Assembly (NCBI RefSeq): GCF_000714545.1 | Contig: NZ_AUNB01000040.1 | Coordinates: forward strand, 124,001 to 188,000 | Reading direction: 5' to 3' | Origin: Thioclava indica | GTDB taxonomy: Bacteria; Pseudomonadota; Alphaproteobacteria; Rhodobacterales; Rhodobacteraceae | DNA length: 64,000 bases | Part shown: piece by piece, positions 17,616-26,911 of the stretch | Numbering within the stretch: position 1 is the stretch's first letter | Layout of the letters: each line of letters starts with the position of its first letter | Program-made: the position numbers and the translations under genes | The notes under the pieces: model-generated | Seen by the model: only the letters and a program-made list of their open reading frames with translations | What the model was told of the DNA's origin: nothing | The model's database searches: none

Positions 17616-18425
17616 TTATTTATCTGAACCGGCGGTGTGTTCGCCGTCTTTTGTGAGGTAATAGGCCGCGAGGATTGGAAGGACTGTCACAAGGACCACC
17701 GCCATCGCGACCACATTGGTCACGGGGCGCTGGCGTGGGCGGACGAGTTCTTCGAGCATCCAGATCGGCAGAGTGGTTTGATTGCCGGCGGTGAAAGTGG
17801 TGACGATGACCTCATCAAAGCTGAGGGCAAACGCCAGCATCCCGCCCGCCAGCAAGGCGGTTGCGATATTGGGCAGGATCACGAGGCGGAAGGTCTGCAC
17901 CCCGTCCGCACCCAGATCCATGGCGGCATCAATCAGCGCCCCCGACGTGCGCCGGAACCGCGCCACGGCATTGTTGTAGACAATCACGATGCAGAAGGTC
18001 GCGTGGCCCAAGACGATGGTCCAGGTGCTGAACGGAATATCCAAAAGCGAAAAGGCCGAGCGCAGCGAAATCCCGGTGATGATCCCCGGCAAGGCGATGG
18101 GCAGGATCACCAGAAGCGAAATCGTCTCGCGTCCGAAGAACTTGGAACGTGCCACGGCGGCGGCAGTCAACGTACCAAGGATCAGCGCCAGAATGGTCGA
18201 GATCGCGGCCACCTTTACCGAAAGGGCCATGGCCTCCCAGACATCGGCGCGCCCAAGGGTGACGCCGATCCATTTCAGCGTGTAACCGGGCGGCGGCCAT
18301 TGAAAGCTCTTCTCCTCGGTCGAGAAGGCGTAGAGGAAAATCAACGCGATGGGGGCGAGCAGGAAAAAGAGCCCCCCAAATGCGGCCAGCTTGAGAGCCA
18401 ACGGAGATCGGTTGTCAGAGTGCAT
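17616..18425 (-). CDS. Polyamine-type ABC permease (YdcV/PotC-like)
   Basis: A 269-residue inner-membrane protein with six hydrophobic segments and one BPD_transp_1 domain. The EAA-type loop is in [20 protein letters not shown], near residue 180. The start at 18425 was chosen because it begins [12 protein letters not shown] just before the first helix. It overlaps the upstream permease gene by 11 nt; a longer frame to 18503 would extend a non-hydrophobic leader into that gene. It forms the membrane pair with the product of 18415-19368. Confidence 0.9.
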   Translation of the reverse strand: MHSDNRSPLALKLAAFGGLFFLLAPIALIFLYAFSTEEKSFQWPPPGYTLKWIGVTLGRADVWEAMALSVKVAAISTILALILGTLTAAAVARSKFFGRETISLLVILPIALPGIITGISLRSAFSLLDIPFSTWTIVLGHATFCIVIVYNNAVARFRRTSGALIDAAMDLGADGVQTFRLVILPNIATALLAGGMLAFALSFDEVIVTTFTAGNQTTLPIWMLEELVRPRQRPVTNVVAMAVVLVTVLPILAAYYLTKDGEHTAGSDK

Positions 18426-19368
18426 CAAACGCTCCCATCTTGCGCGCGCCCCAAAGGTAGATGCCCATGATGACGATCGGCACCACAGTGAAGGCCGCAG
18501 CAAGCGGGATGTTCCCGGCCGTGCCTTGCTGGGTATAGACTGCCTGCCCGATAAACAGGCGCGAATTGCCCACGATTTGGGGCACGATGTAGTCGCCCAG
18601 CGTCAGCGAAAAGGTGAAGATCGAGCCCGCCACCACTCCCGGCAGCGCAAGGGGCAGCAACACCATACGAAAGTTCTGCCTTGGCGTTGCGCCAAGATCG
18701 GAGGCGGCCTCGGTGAGATCCTTGGAGACCCGTTCCAACGCGGCCTGCACGGGAATGATCATGTAGGGCAGCCAGATATAGAGAAACACGAGGAAAGTGC
18801 CGATATAGCTGACCGACAAGGAGTTTCCGCCGATCACGGGCAGTGACAGAAACCCGTCCAGCAGCCAAGTCAGATGCAGCTTGGCGAAGATCCAGTTCAG
18901 GATGCCTTCCTTGGCAAGCACGAGTTTCCAGGCGTAGACCTTGACCAGATAGCTTGACCAGAGCGGCAGCATGACGCCGACATAAAACAGCGCCTTCCAT
19001 TTGCCCTTCGCATAACGGGCGGCAAAATAGGCGATGGGAAAGGCCAGGATCGCAGCGGCGATGGTGACAGATGCGGCCATCGCCACGGTGCGCAGGATGA
19101 TGTCGAGATTGTAGGGCCGCAGCAGCTCGCCATAGGTTTTCAGCGTGAACTCATGAACCACGACGCCCGAAAACTCGTCGATAGAAAAGAAGCTCTGGAT
19201 CAGCAGGGCGATGAGCGCGCCGATATAGACGATCCCCAGCCACAGCGTGATCGGCAGCACCAACAGAAAGACGAACATGCGGGGGTGGCGGATAATCCAG
19301 TCCACCGCACGCGCCAGCGGCCCGGAGCGCGGGGCGAAAAGCGCCGCATTTGAGCTAAGATCGCTCAT
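18415..19368 (-). CDS. Polyamine-type ABC permease (YdcU/PotB-like)
   Basis: A 317-residue inner-membrane protein. It has an N-terminal helix at about residues 30-58, an extended periplasmic loop, and five further helices in the BPD_transp_1 domain. The ATPase-docking loop is [21 protein letters not shown]. It shares ATGA with the ATPase gene upstream and overlaps the second permease gene by 11 nt. It pairs with that permease to form the import channel. Length is close to E. coli YdcU. Confidence 0.9.
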   Translation of the reverse strand: MSDLSSNAALFAPRSGPLARAVDWIIRHPRMFVFLLVLPITLWLGIVYIGALIALLIQSFFSIDEFSGVVVHEFTLKTYGELLRPYNLDIILRTVAMAASVTIAAAILAFPIAYFAARYAKGKWKALFYVGVMLPLWSSYLVKVYAWKLVLAKEGILNWIFAKLHLTWLLDGFLSLPVIGGNSLSVSYIGTFLVFLYIWLPYMIIPVQAALERVSKDLTEAASDLGATPRQNFRMVLLPLALPGVVAGSIFTFSLTLGDYIVPQIVGNSRLFIGQAVYTQQGTAGNIPLAAAFTVVPIVIMGIYLWGARKMGAFDAL

Positions 19369-20348
19369 GCTTCTCGCTCCATCAGATGCACCCGCGCAGG
19401 GTCCCAGGAAATCCGTGCCGCCTCGCCCACGTCAGGGGTATCTTCGCGCGCCGGGATCAGGGCCGTCAGGCTTTGCCCCGCAAGATCAAGCGAAAGCTTG
19501 GTCACCCGGCCATGAAAGAACCGCCCCGTAACCGTCGCCTCTCGGCCAGCAGGATCAAGCACCACATCCTCGGGGCGCAGCGAGGCCCACTGCCCCGCTC
19601 TCCCCACGCCCGCAAGATCGGCGGGAAGCACATTGGAGGAGCCGACGAAATCGGCCACAAATCGCGTATTGGGGCAGCGGTAGATGTCTTCGGAGGTGCC
19701 GATTTGCTGGATTTTTCCCTCCGCGAAGACGGCCACACGGTCGGCCATCGACAGGGCCTCGTCCTGATCGTGGGTGACGAACACAAAGGTCAGCCCCAGC
19801 GCACGCTGCAACTTGCGCAGTTCTTCCTGCATCTGCTCGCGCAGCTTCAGATCGAGCGCGCCCAAAGGCTCGTCCAGCAACACCACGCGCGGCTTGTTGA
19901 TCAGCGCGCGCGCCAGCGCGACACGCTGACGTTGACCGCCAGACAATTCTCCGGCGCGGCGGTGGCCATAGCCGCCCAGCTCGACAAGCTCCAAGGCCTC
20001 TTCGGCGGCACGGTGCCGCTCGGCCTTGCCCACGCCCTTGACCCGCAACCCGAAGGCCACGTTTTCGCGCACGTTCATATGCGGAAACAGCGCGTAGTTC
20101 TGAAACACGGTATTCACGTTGCGCAGATAGGGCGGCACGCCCTCAGCACGTTCACCGAAAATCGCGATATGCCCGGCGGTCGGTTGTTCGAACCCCGCGA
20201 TCAAGCGTAGGCAGGTCGTCTTGCCCGAACCGGACGGGCCGAGCATGGCGAAGAATTCTCCATCGCGGATCGAAAGATCGACCGCGTCCACGGCTTTTAC
20301 GGGTCCGAAATGGCGCGAAACGCCTTGGAAGGTCACGGCATCAGTCAT
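19365..20348 (-). CDS. Polyamine-type ABC ATPase (YdcT/PotA-like)
   Basis: A 327-residue ATPase. Walker A GPSGSGKTTCLR lies near residue 37, Q-loop in VFQNYALFPHMNV, signature ELSGGQRQRVALARAL, Walker B VVLLDEPLGALD and H-loop VTHDQDEALSMADRV. A C-terminal TOBE domain follows. It overlaps the first permease by 4 nt (ATGA). It is separated from the binding-protein gene by 66 bases that hold a stable hairpin. Confidence 0.93.
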   Translation of the reverse strand: MTDAVTFQGVSRHFGPVKAVDAVDLSIRDGEFFAMLGPSGSGKTTCLRLIAGFEQPTAGHIAIFGERAEGVPPYLRNVNTVFQNYALFPHMNVRENVAFGLRVKGVGKAERHRAAEEALELVELGGYGHRRAGELSGGQRQRVALARALINKPRVVLLDEPLGALDLKLREQMQEELRKLQRALGLTFVFVTHDQDEALSMADRVAVFAEGKIQQIGTSEDIYRCPNTRFVADFVGSSNVLPADLAGVGRAGQWASLRPEDVVLDPAGREATVTGRFFHGRVTKLSLDLAGQSLTALIPAREDTPDVGEAARISWDPARVHLMEREA

Positions 20349-20370
20349 CTTTGGTCTTTCGGGGGGAATG

Positions 20371-20402
20371 CGCCCGGACCCGAAAAGGGGTCGGATCCGG
20401 GC
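20371..20402 (-). promoter_or_regulatory. Intra-operon mRNA hairpin after the binding-protein gene
   Basis: On the minus strand CGCCCGGA pairs with TCCGGGCG around an inner ACCC/GGGT stem and a CTTTTC loop. No T-run follows. Such hairpins between the binding-protein gene and the rest of an ABC operon usually protect the upstream mRNA, giving more binding protein than membrane components. Confidence 0.55.
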
Positions 20403-20414
20403 GGTTTGTAGCGA

Positions 20415-21581
20415 TCAGCGGCCGCCGATCACACCGATGTAGTCGGACACCCAGCGGTAGTAGGGCACACAGTTGTCCTGACCGTCACAGTTCGACACCG
20501 GAGTTTGCCAGAACTTGATCCTGTCGAAATCGTCGAGACCGTTCTCGGAACAGCCTGCAGCGGTTTGCATCCCCGATCCGTCCGTGCAAGCCTCGGGCAC
20601 GGAAGGCACGGCGCCAAACCATACCGAAAGGTCGGATTGCAGGTTCGAATTCAGCGAATGCTCCATGAACATGTAGGCGCAATTCGGGTGCGCCGCTTCG
20701 GAATGGAGCATCAGCGTATCGGCCCAACCCGTTGCGCCCTCTTCGGGAATCACGGACGCGACCGGCAAGCCGTCGGCTTTCAGCAGATTGACCATGAAGG
20801 GCCATGAAGACGAGGCCACCATGCCCTCGTTCTTGAAATCGTCGATCTGGATGAAGGCGTCATGCCAATAGCGCGACACCAGCGTGCGTTGGACGCGCAA
20901 AAGATCAAGCGCGGCGGCGTATTGGTCTTCGTTCAACGCATAGGGGCTGGTGATACCTAGCTCGGGCTTGTGAGCCATCAGATACATCGCAGCATCCGCG
21001 ATATAGATCGGCCCGTCATAGGCCTGCACGCGCCCCTTGTTGCTTTCGCCATCCGGGAGAGCCATCTCCTCGAACACCACGTTCCAGCTTTTGGGCGCCT
21101 CGCCAAACACCTCGGTGTTATACATCAGCACGTTCGGACCCCACATGAAGGGCGTGCCGTAATGCGTGCCCTTGACGGTGTGCCACGGGGCGTCCTTCAG
21201 GCGATCATCGACGCGCGACCAGCTTGGGATCAGATCGATATTGACCGGCTGCACACGAGCGCCTGCAATCAGGCGTAGGGAGGCGTCACCCGATGCAGTC
21301 ACCAGATCGAAGCCCCCTTCGTTCATCAGCGCGACCATTTCGTCCGAGGTGTTGGCGGTCTTGATCTCGACCTTGCAGCTTGTCGCCTCTTCGAACTTGG
21401 TGACCCAGTCGAAGGCCGGATCGGTTTCGCCGCGCTCGATATAACCCGGCCATGCGACGATGGAGACGCTGCCCTCCCCCGCGCCCAGTTCGTTCAGCAT
21501 ATCGGCGGCCTGCAGCGGAAGCGTAGTGGCTGCGGTGAGAGCAAGGCCGGATACGCAGCCTTTGAAAATCTGTTTCATCAT
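20415..21581 (-). CDS. Polyamine-type periplasmic substrate-binding protein (YdcS/PotD-like)
   Basis: A 388-residue exported protein. The signal peptide starts MMKQIFKGCVSGLALTAATT and ends around LQAAD. The mature part opens VSIVAWPGYIERGETDPAFD, as in spermidine/putrescine binding proteins. Several Cys near the C-terminus (EACTDG, AAGCSENG, NCDGQDNC) could form disulfides. The ATG at 21581 follows AGGAAAAGTC; a longer frame to 21623 would cover a palindromic leader. It is the first gene of the operon. The ligand is inferred as a polyamine from the operon order, not proven. Confidence 0.88.
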   Translation of the reverse strand: MMKQIFKGCVSGLALTAATTLPLQAADMLNELGAGEGSVSIVAWPGYIERGETDPAFDWVTKFEEATSCKVEIKTANTSDEMVALMNEGGFDLVTASGDASLRLIAGARVQPVNIDLIPSWSRVDDRLKDAPWHTVKGTHYGTPFMWGPNVLMYNTEVFGEAPKSWNVVFEEMALPDGESNKGRVQAYDGPIYIADAAMYLMAHKPELGITSPYALNEDQYAAALDLLRVQRTLVSRYWHDAFIQIDDFKNEGMVASSSWPFMVNLLKADGLPVASVIPEEGATGWADTLMLHSEAAHPNCAYMFMEHSLNSNLQSDLSVWFGAVPSVPEACTDGSGMQTAAGCSENGLDDFDRIKFWQTPVSNCDGQDNCVPYYRWVSDYIGVIGGR

Positions 21582-21599
21582 GACTTTTCCTGTTGCAAC

Positions 21600-21651
21600 G
21601 AGAGTTGGAACTCTCTTGCACACGAGCCTGTGAAACTCCGTGAGCTTTCAC
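21600..21651. promoter_or_regulatory. Two dyads between lysR and the polyamine operon
   Basis: GAGAGTTGGAACTCTC at 21600-21615 is an inverted repeat with 7-base arms, 18 bases before the binding-protein start. GTGAAACTC at 21630-21638 pairs with GAG-C-TTTCAC at 21642-21651 (one bulged base, 3-base loop). They sit where operators, or a lysR terminator, for the polyamine operon are expected. Which role applies is not decidable from sequence. Confidence 0.45.
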
Positions 21652-21699
21652 AAATTCAATTCTCAGGTTTTAGCTATCGGAAAAATCGATACCTTGAAT

Positions 21700-22602
21700 T
21701 CATCTCATGTTTTTATGGACTTGCGCCGCAAGAACAAATTCACGCGCGACACGCGAAAGGGGCGCGCCTTTTCTCCAGACGACTCCAACCTGCACAACTG
21801 GCAGGCTTCCCGATACATCTCTGGACACAATACGGTCACCTTCAAGAGACCAGCGGCGATAAACCATCTCCGGCAAAAGCGCGATTCCCGCCCCCGTCGC
21901 CACCAACGAGCGCACGGCTTCAACAGAGCGGGTTCGAAACGCCACGCGGGGGCGCGCGCCAAAGGCCGACAGCAGTTTGCGCGTCGCTTCCTCGACCTCG
22001 TCGATCCTCAACATGATCATCGGCTCACCCGTGAGATCCTCGATCGAAACGGAGGGCCGCGTCGTCAGTTCGTGCCCATTTGGCAGCCAAAGCTGGTAGG
22101 GCGAGGTATCGATGATCTCGGTCTGCAGCGCCATGCGGTCGCGCATGTTGCTCGTCACCATCACCGCCACGTCCAACTCTCCGCCGACCAAGAGATGCTC
22201 GAGATAATCGCCTGAATCTTCCGATGCTGTCACCTCAACCTGCGGATTGGCACGCCGGAACCGGGCGAGAATATCCGATAGCACATAGCCCGCAACCAGC
22301 GAGGTCACCCCGACATGCAGCGTCCCGGTCAGGTCGTCGCTTTCTTGCGTCAAGGCGTGGCGGGCATCAGCAACCCCCGCAAGAATGCCCGTGGCATGGC
22401 GCAGAAACTGGTGCCCCTTATGGGTGATCTCGAGCCCGCGCGCATGGCGGGCAAACAATGGCACGCCGAGATCGGCCTCCAACTCGCGGATAGCTTCGGT
22501 GACTGCGGATTGTGAGATCGCAAGCGTCTGCGCGGCGCCCGACACGGTGCCGGCCTCGGCGACCGCGATAAAGTAGCGAAGCTGTTTAAGTGAAAATGCC
22601 AT
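21700..22602 (-). CDS. LysR-family transcriptional regulator
   Basis: A 300-residue regulator with an N-terminal winged helix (LKQLRYFIAVAEAGTVSGAA through QSAVTEAIRELEADLG) and a C-terminal substrate-binding fold from about residue 90. It is read in the same direction as the polyamine operon, 118 bases upstream of the binding-protein gene. It is the likely regulator of that operon; the dyads at 21600-21651 are candidate sites. Being co-directional rather than divergent, it may also be co-transcribed with it. The effector is unknown. Confidence 0.9.
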   Translation of the reverse strand: MAFSLKQLRYFIAVAEAGTVSGAAQTLAISQSAVTEAIRELEADLGVPLFARHARGLEITHKGHQFLRHATGILAGVADARHALTQESDDLTGTLHVGVTSLVAGYVLSDILARFRRANPQVEVTASEDSGDYLEHLLVGGELDVAVMVTSNMRDRMALQTEIIDTSPYQLWLPNGHELTTRPSVSIEDLTGEPMIMLRIDEVEEATRKLLSAFGARPRVAFRTRSVEAVRSLVATGAGIALLPEMVYRRWSLEGDRIVSRDVSGSLPVVQVGVVWRKGAPLSRVAREFVLAAQVHKNMR

Positions 22603-22685
22603 CGCACGTTCTTAGCGTGTCAATCAAAGCGATGTCTATCGCGCCCGCAATTGCTTGATAGACCGCTCAACTCCGAATTGGCGCA

Positions 22686-22857
22686 CTAGGGTAAGGTGCC
22701 CCGAGTTTCCAAGACGCCTGCTTTGTTCATTTTCTGCTGCTTCATTTCTTAGTCGACCGGTGACAGCATGCCGTTGTTCGTGTGCCTGCGGGTCGGGTTG
22801 TAAAACGTCTCGATGTAGTCGAACACGTCCTGCCTTGCGGTGTCGCGCGTGGTCTAA
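22686..22857 (-). mobile_element. IS3-family OrfB C-terminal remnant (copy 3)
   Basis: The minus strand reads ARQDVFDYIETFYNPTRRHT, then NNGMLSPVD followed by a premature TAA. Beyond it the degenerate tail KQQKMNKAGVLETRGT ends in TAG at 22686-22688. This is the OrfB C-terminal signature of an IS3 subgroup (DYIE-FYNP-RRH--NGMLSPV). Everything upstream of the signature is gone. The remnant joins directly to the truncated FTR1 start. Confidence 0.72.
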
Positions 22858-22874
22858 TTTTGCACCGTAGTTCG

Positions 22875-22919
22875 CGCCTCAAGACCTTCGCGTAACCCGA
22901 TGATAAAGGTCGCCAGCAT
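22875..22919 (-). pseudogene. FTR1/EfeU iron permease, first 15 codons only
   Basis: The minus strand reads MLATFIIGLREGLEA, the hallmark N-terminus of FTR1-family iron permeases, including the REGLEA iron-binding motif of helix 1. It then passes into IS3 remnant sequence and a stop. The upstream leader looks intact (GGAG ribosome site, palindrome at 22952-22978). The gene was therefore cut by an insertion and the remainder deleted. Confidence 0.7.
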
Positions 22920-22951
22920 GAAAACTCTCCGAGATGTAAAATGCCGGGCAA

Positions 22952-22978
22952 CATTTCCGATAGTTTTTGTCGGAAATG
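22952..22978. promoter_or_regulatory. 27-base inverted repeat upstream of the truncated FTR1 gene
   Basis: CATTTCCGA and TCGGAAATG form perfect 9-base arms separated by TAGTTTTTG. The repeat lies 33 bases before the FTR1 start and 130 bases after the hmuV stop. It may be an iron-responsive operator left behind when the gene was lost. It could also form a hairpin at the end of the heme operon, although no T-run follows in either direction. Confidence 0.5.
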
Positions 22979-23107
22979 GATAAAATGTCGCAGGCTGCGG
23001 AGCAAGTGCATTCCTGACTAATTCACTAAGGCTTGAGGGGCGGGTGACTGGGCGCCAAACCCGCAGGAGTAACGGCGCCACAAGGGCTCCTGATCGACAC
23101 TGTCAGA

Positions 23108-23881
23108 TCAGCCCGCCAATCTTGGGAGCACCCATAAACCACCCGGAACCTGCCTGCCGACCGTCAATGCACAGCCATAGACTTGGGACAAAATTCCATC
23201 GCGCATGACCTCGCCAGGGGAGCCGCTGGCCGCGACATGCCCGGCGCGCATCAGCACCATCTGATCGGCGATTTGGGCGGACAGGTTCAGATCATGCATC
23301 ACCGCAACCACGCCGCCACCGGCATCCGCGAAGCGGCGCAAAATCGTCATCACCTCCAGCTGGTGAGCGATATCCAGGCTTGCCACCGGCTCATCCAGCA
23401 GCAGCCAGCGTGGCCCGTTATGACTGCGCGCATGCCAGATTTGCGCGCGCACCCGCGCCAGATGGGCGCGCGCTTGCTGGCCACCCGACAGCGCCTGAAT
23501 CGGGCGATGCGCCATCTGGCTCAGACCGACCTCGGCCAGCGCCTCGGCCACGATATGGGGATGATCGGCCTCGACGCCCGCACGCAGGCCCATCTGCACG
23601 ACCTCTTGCACGCTAAAGGGAAAGGCGACGTTATTGGATTGCTCCAACACCCCGCGCAACGCCGCCAAGCGCCACGCTGGCGTGCGCGCAACATCGCGCC
23701 CCTGTAACCGGATGCGCCCGCGATAGGGTAGCTCGCCACTCACCGCGCGCAGCAGCGTTGATTTGCCCGATCCGTTCGGGCCAAGGATCACCGTGACCCG
23801 ACCCGGCTCAGCCGTAAGTTCAATGCCATGGAGCACGTCTTCGCGCCCCAACGCGACCTTCAGCCCAGAGATTTCCAGCAT
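23108..23881 (-). CDS. hmuV: Heme ABC importer ATPase HmuV
   Basis: A 257-residue ATPase. Walker A GPNGSGKSTLLR lies near residue 34, with a Q-loop replaced by LEQSNNVAFPFSVQEVV as usual in HmuV/BtuD-type proteins. The signature is ALSGGQQARAHLARV, Walker B WLLLDEPVASLD and the switch His in VMHDLN. It follows hmuU after one base and is the last gene of the hmuSTUV operon. It powers heme transfer across the inner membrane. Confidence 0.93.
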   Translation of the reverse strand: MLEISGLKVALGREDVLHGIELTAEPGRVTVILGPNGSGKSTLLRAVSGELPYRGRIRLQGRDVARTPAWRLAALRGVLEQSNNVAFPFSVQEVVQMGLRAGVEADHPHIVAEALAEVGLSQMAHRPIQALSGGQQARAHLARVRAQIWHARSHNGPRWLLLDEPVASLDIAHQLEVMTILRRFADAGGGVVAVMHDLNLSAQIADQMVLMRAGHVAASGSPGEVMRDGILSQVYGCALTVGRQVPGGLWVLPRLAG

Positions 23882-23882
23882 G

Positions 23883-24944
23883 TCAGATCCCCCCGAACCC
23901 TTGGCGGCGGATCAAGATCCACAGGAAGACCGGCGCACCCAGCACCGCCGTCACAATCCCGATTGGCAGTTCCGCAGGGGCCACGATCTGGCGCGCGATC
24001 AGATCGGCAAGGGTCAACAGCGCCGCGCCAAGCAGGGCCGCATCCACCAAAAGGCGGCGATGCCCCGGTCCCGCAGAAATGCGCAGCAGATGGGGCACGA
24101 CGATGCCAACAAAGCCGATCCCGCCCGCCAGTGCGACCGAGGCCCCCGACAGCGCCGCCACGGCAAGCACCGCAAAGCGTTTGAGCCGCTCGATGTCATG
24201 ACCCATATGCGCCGCCGCCGCCTCGCCCAAGGCTAGCGCATCCAGCCCGCGCGCCAGTCGCGGCGCAAGGATCAGCACCGGCACGATCAGCGCGCCCCCG
24301 ACCGCCAGCTTGGACCAACTTGCCCCTGCCAACGAGCCCATGCCCCAAAAGGTCAGGTCACGCAGCTGGCGATCATCCGCGACATAGGTCAGGATTCCCG
24401 TTAACGCCCCCGCCATCGCCGCCAACGCAATTCCCGCCAGCAGCAGGGTCGCAATCGAGGTGCGCCCGTTGCGACTGGATACCCGATAGAGCAGCAACGT
24501 CGCCGCCCAAGCGCCGAAAAACGCCGCGACCGGCACCAGATGCTGTCCAAAAAGCGCGGCCAACGCGCCGGGTAACAAACCGCCCAGCACAATCGCCGAA
24601 ACCGCTCCCAGCCCCGCCCCCGAGCCGACACCGATGATACCGGGATCTGCCAGCGGGTTGCGAAACAGCCCCTGCATGACCGCCCCCGCTACGGCCAGAC
24701 CAGCCCCCACCATCACCCCCATCGCCAGACGAGGCAGCCGGATATTCATCAAGACGACCCGGTCCCGCGTCGCGATGGCCTCACCCGACAGCCAGTCGCC
24801 CAGCACTCCAAGCACCGAGACTCCCGCTGCCCCCGTGCCAATCGACAGCAGCGCCGACAGCACGAGCAACGCGATCAACCCAAGCCGGAGCCGCGAGATC
24901 ACAGGGCGCATCGGGGCGCGGGTTTCAATGGCGGAAAAGGCCAT
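23883..24944 (-). CDS. hmuU: Heme ABC importer permease HmuU (FecCD family)
   Basis: A 353-residue membrane protein with about ten hydrophobic segments. The FecCD-family motifs RLPRLAMGVMVGAGLAVAGA and ADPGIIGVGSGAGLGAV occur in the first half. GGIGFVGIVVPHLLRISAGP, the ATPase coupling region, is near residue 277. It would be the homodimeric channel of the heme importer. It starts 5 bases after hmuT and ends one base before hmuV. Confidence 0.93.
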   Translation of the reverse strand: MAFSAIETRAPMRPVISRLRLGLIALLVLSALLSIGTGAAGVSVLGVLGDWLSGEAIATRDRVVLMNIRLPRLAMGVMVGAGLAVAGAVMQGLFRNPLADPGIIGVGSGAGLGAVSAIVLGGLLPGALAALFGQHLVPVAAFFGAWAATLLLYRVSSRNGRTSIATLLLAGIALAAMAGALTGILTYVADDRQLRDLTFWGMGSLAGASWSKLAVGGALIVPVLILAPRLARGLDALALGEAAAAHMGHDIERLKRFAVLAVAALSGASVALAGGIGFVGIVVPHLLRISAGPGHRRLLVDAALLGAALLTLADLIARQIVAPAELPIGIVTAVLGAPVFLWILIRRQGFGGI

Positions 24945-24949
24945 GTTCC

Positions 24950-25789
24950 TTAACCCTCGGTTTGGGGATATAGCGCGTCATGCAAGGTCTGCGCTGCCAG
25001 CGGGGTGCGGGGTCCAAACCCCAACAACAGCATCCCGTCCATCGCGATGATCGCCTCGTTTTGGGCCGCAGGGGTCTGGCTGAGCGCGGGATGGGTCTGC
25101 ACATCGGTCTTGGTGATCGAAAGCTCGCCCTCGCGGTCCATCATCAAGATCACATCGGGCGCAGCGGCCAGAACCGCCTCGTCGGTGATCTGTTTGTAGC
25201 CGCTAAATCCGGTGCCTGCGTTAATGCCGCCCGCAAGTTTGATGATCGCCTCGGCCGACGATCCCTCGCCCCCCGTCATCACGCGCCCACCTTGTAGCGC
25301 CAGCACGAACAGCACCCGTTTGGGCGTAGCGACGCGGCTGGCTTGCGCCTCGACCGCGGCCATTTGCGCGCTGAATTTTTGCGACAACGCCTGCGCCGCC
25401 GTCTCACGCCCCAACGCCTTGCCCACCACAGCGATTTTTTCCAGCACGCCGTTTGGCGAAGGATCTTCGGGCAGCGCGACATAATCAATCCCGCTCGCCT
25501 TGAGCAGATCGACCGCTTCGGGCGGACCGGCGGTGGCTTCGGCCAGAACCAGATCGGGATCAAGCGCTAGCACCCCCTCGGGCGAGAGCGCGCGCACATA
25601 TCCGACATCGGGAAGCTTGGTGAGGCTTTCGGGATATTGCGAGGTCGTATCACGGGCGACCAACAGGGATTCAGCGTCCAGCGCGACGACAATTTCGCTC
25701 ACCGCGCCTCCAAGGGAGATCACGCGCGAAGGTTCGGCCAAGGCGGGGGACGCCGTCAGCAAAGCCGCGATCAGGGTCAGGGTTTTCAT
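24950..25789 (-). CDS. hmuT: Periplasmic heme-binding protein HmuT
   Basis: A 279-residue protein with signal peptide MKTLTLIAALLTASPALA. Two lobes are joined by a long helix, as in cluster A-II binding proteins. The conserved Tyr in LPDVGYVRALSPEGVLAL is the expected axial heme ligand of HmuT/ShuT. It accepts heme from the outer-membrane receptor and passes it to HmuUV. Its ATG overlaps the hmuS stop by 4 nt. Confidence 0.92.
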   Translation of the reverse strand: MKTLTLIAALLTASPALAEPSRVISLGGAVSEIVVALDAESLLVARDTTSQYPESLTKLPDVGYVRALSPEGVLALDPDLVLAEATAGPPEAVDLLKASGIDYVALPEDPSPNGVLEKIAVVGKALGRETAAQALSQKFSAQMAAVEAQASRVATPKRVLFVLALQGGRVMTGGEGSSAEAIIKLAGGINAGTGFSGYKQITDEAVLAAAPDVILMMDREGELSITKTDVQTHPALSQTPAAQNEAIIAMDGMLLLGFGPRTPLAAQTLHDALYPQTEG

Positions 25790-26829
25790 GCCATCTCCTC
25801 CAGACGTGGCAGCGCTTTGATCGCCGCGTTGAAGTCCTCGACCCCGCCATCCTTGCGCGAGGCGAAGATCTGCGTGATCAGCGCGCCGTTTTTGTCAAAA
25901 GCCTCAAGGCTCAGCGCGGGACCGTTTTTGGTCGGCTTGTCCACCAGCCAGATCTCGGCCAGATGATCGGCGCGCAGATGCAGGTTAAACCGCGGATCAA
26001 GCACGTTGAGCCACGGCCCCATCGGCTTCACCGTCTCGATTTTGCCGCCGTGGATTTCGATGCAGCCCGCATTGCCGACGAAAATCATCAGCGGGATCGC
26101 ATCCTGCGCGCAGCGGTTGAGCAGCGCCGCCACCGCATCCTTCGACAGACGGGTGGCAAAGGGCTCACCGACGATGCGATAGGCGCCAAGGCGGTTCATT
26201 TTGAGTTTGCTCACAAGGCGCAAGAACTGGTGCGTATCGGTCAGCTTCAACCACTCGCTGCGCAGAGTTTCGACCTTGGCGGGGTCGCTTTTTGCCGCCT
26301 CGACAAGCGCGCGCGGCGCAAGGTCAAGCGTGGCGTTTTGTTCGGGCAGGCGCAGCGCCGCGACCAGCCGGTCAAAGGCCGCAACATCGCTTTCGGGTTT
26401 CAGATGCACCTTGTGAATCGCATCGCCCGCCGCGTCAAACACCTGGATCGAGCGTTTTTCGCCCTCTTCCAGCGCAAAGCCGTGCACCCAGTGCCGTGCA
26501 AACATCCGCATGTCGATTTCCGCGCCCAGCACCATCTGGGCATGTGCCCCGCCGTGATATTCCTCATAGGTGCCACGCCGCTCGATCACGCAGCTTTCGT
26601 TGCGCGTCAAAGCCATCACATCGCCCAGATCGCAGACCAGCGGCATCAGATCATCGGGATGCGCCTTGATCGCTGTTGCGCCATGACCGATCTGGGCGGC
26701 CAGCAATTCTGCCTCTACTAGGCCGTGCTGGGCGGCGAAATCGCGGGCGCGCAGATTGGTATCATCAGCGCGCAATTCACGGATTCGCGCGGGGGTCAGC
26801 GAGTCGGGAGGGATGCCATCAGCAGCCAT
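25786..26829 (-). CDS. hmuS: Cytoplasmic hemin-degrading/transport protein HmuS
   Basis: A 347-residue HemS/ChuX-family protein with two similar halves, one around ALTRNESCVIERRGTYEEY and one around IFVGNAGCIEIHGGKIETVK. FNLHLRADHLAEIWLVDKPT is a typical C-terminal signature. It binds incoming heme in the cytoplasm, and some members open the ring to release iron. The start has AGGA eight bases upstream. It is the first gene of the leftward hmu operon, divergent from the receptor gene. Confidence 0.92.
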   Translation of the reverse strand: MAADGIPPDSLTPARIRELRADDTNLRARDFAAQHGLVEAELLAAQIGHGATAIKAHPDDLMPLVCDLGDVMALTRNESCVIERRGTYEEYHGGAHAQMVLGAEIDMRMFARHWVHGFALEEGEKRSIQVFDAAGDAIHKVHLKPESDVAAFDRLVAALRLPEQNATLDLAPRALVEAAKSDPAKVETLRSEWLKLTDTHQFLRLVSKLKMNRLGAYRIVGEPFATRLSKDAVAALLNRCAQDAIPLMIFVGNAGCIEIHGGKIETVKPMGPWLNVLDPRFNLHLRADHLAEIWLVDKPTKNGPALSLEAFDKNGALITQIFASRKDGGVEDFNAAIKALPRLEEMA

Positions 26830-26911
26830 GTCGATCCTTTCGTCCTATCAGGGGCGGCGCGGATCTGGCACGAGGGCGAACCTCTGGCTGGGCGCGGGTT
26901 ATATAGCGAAA

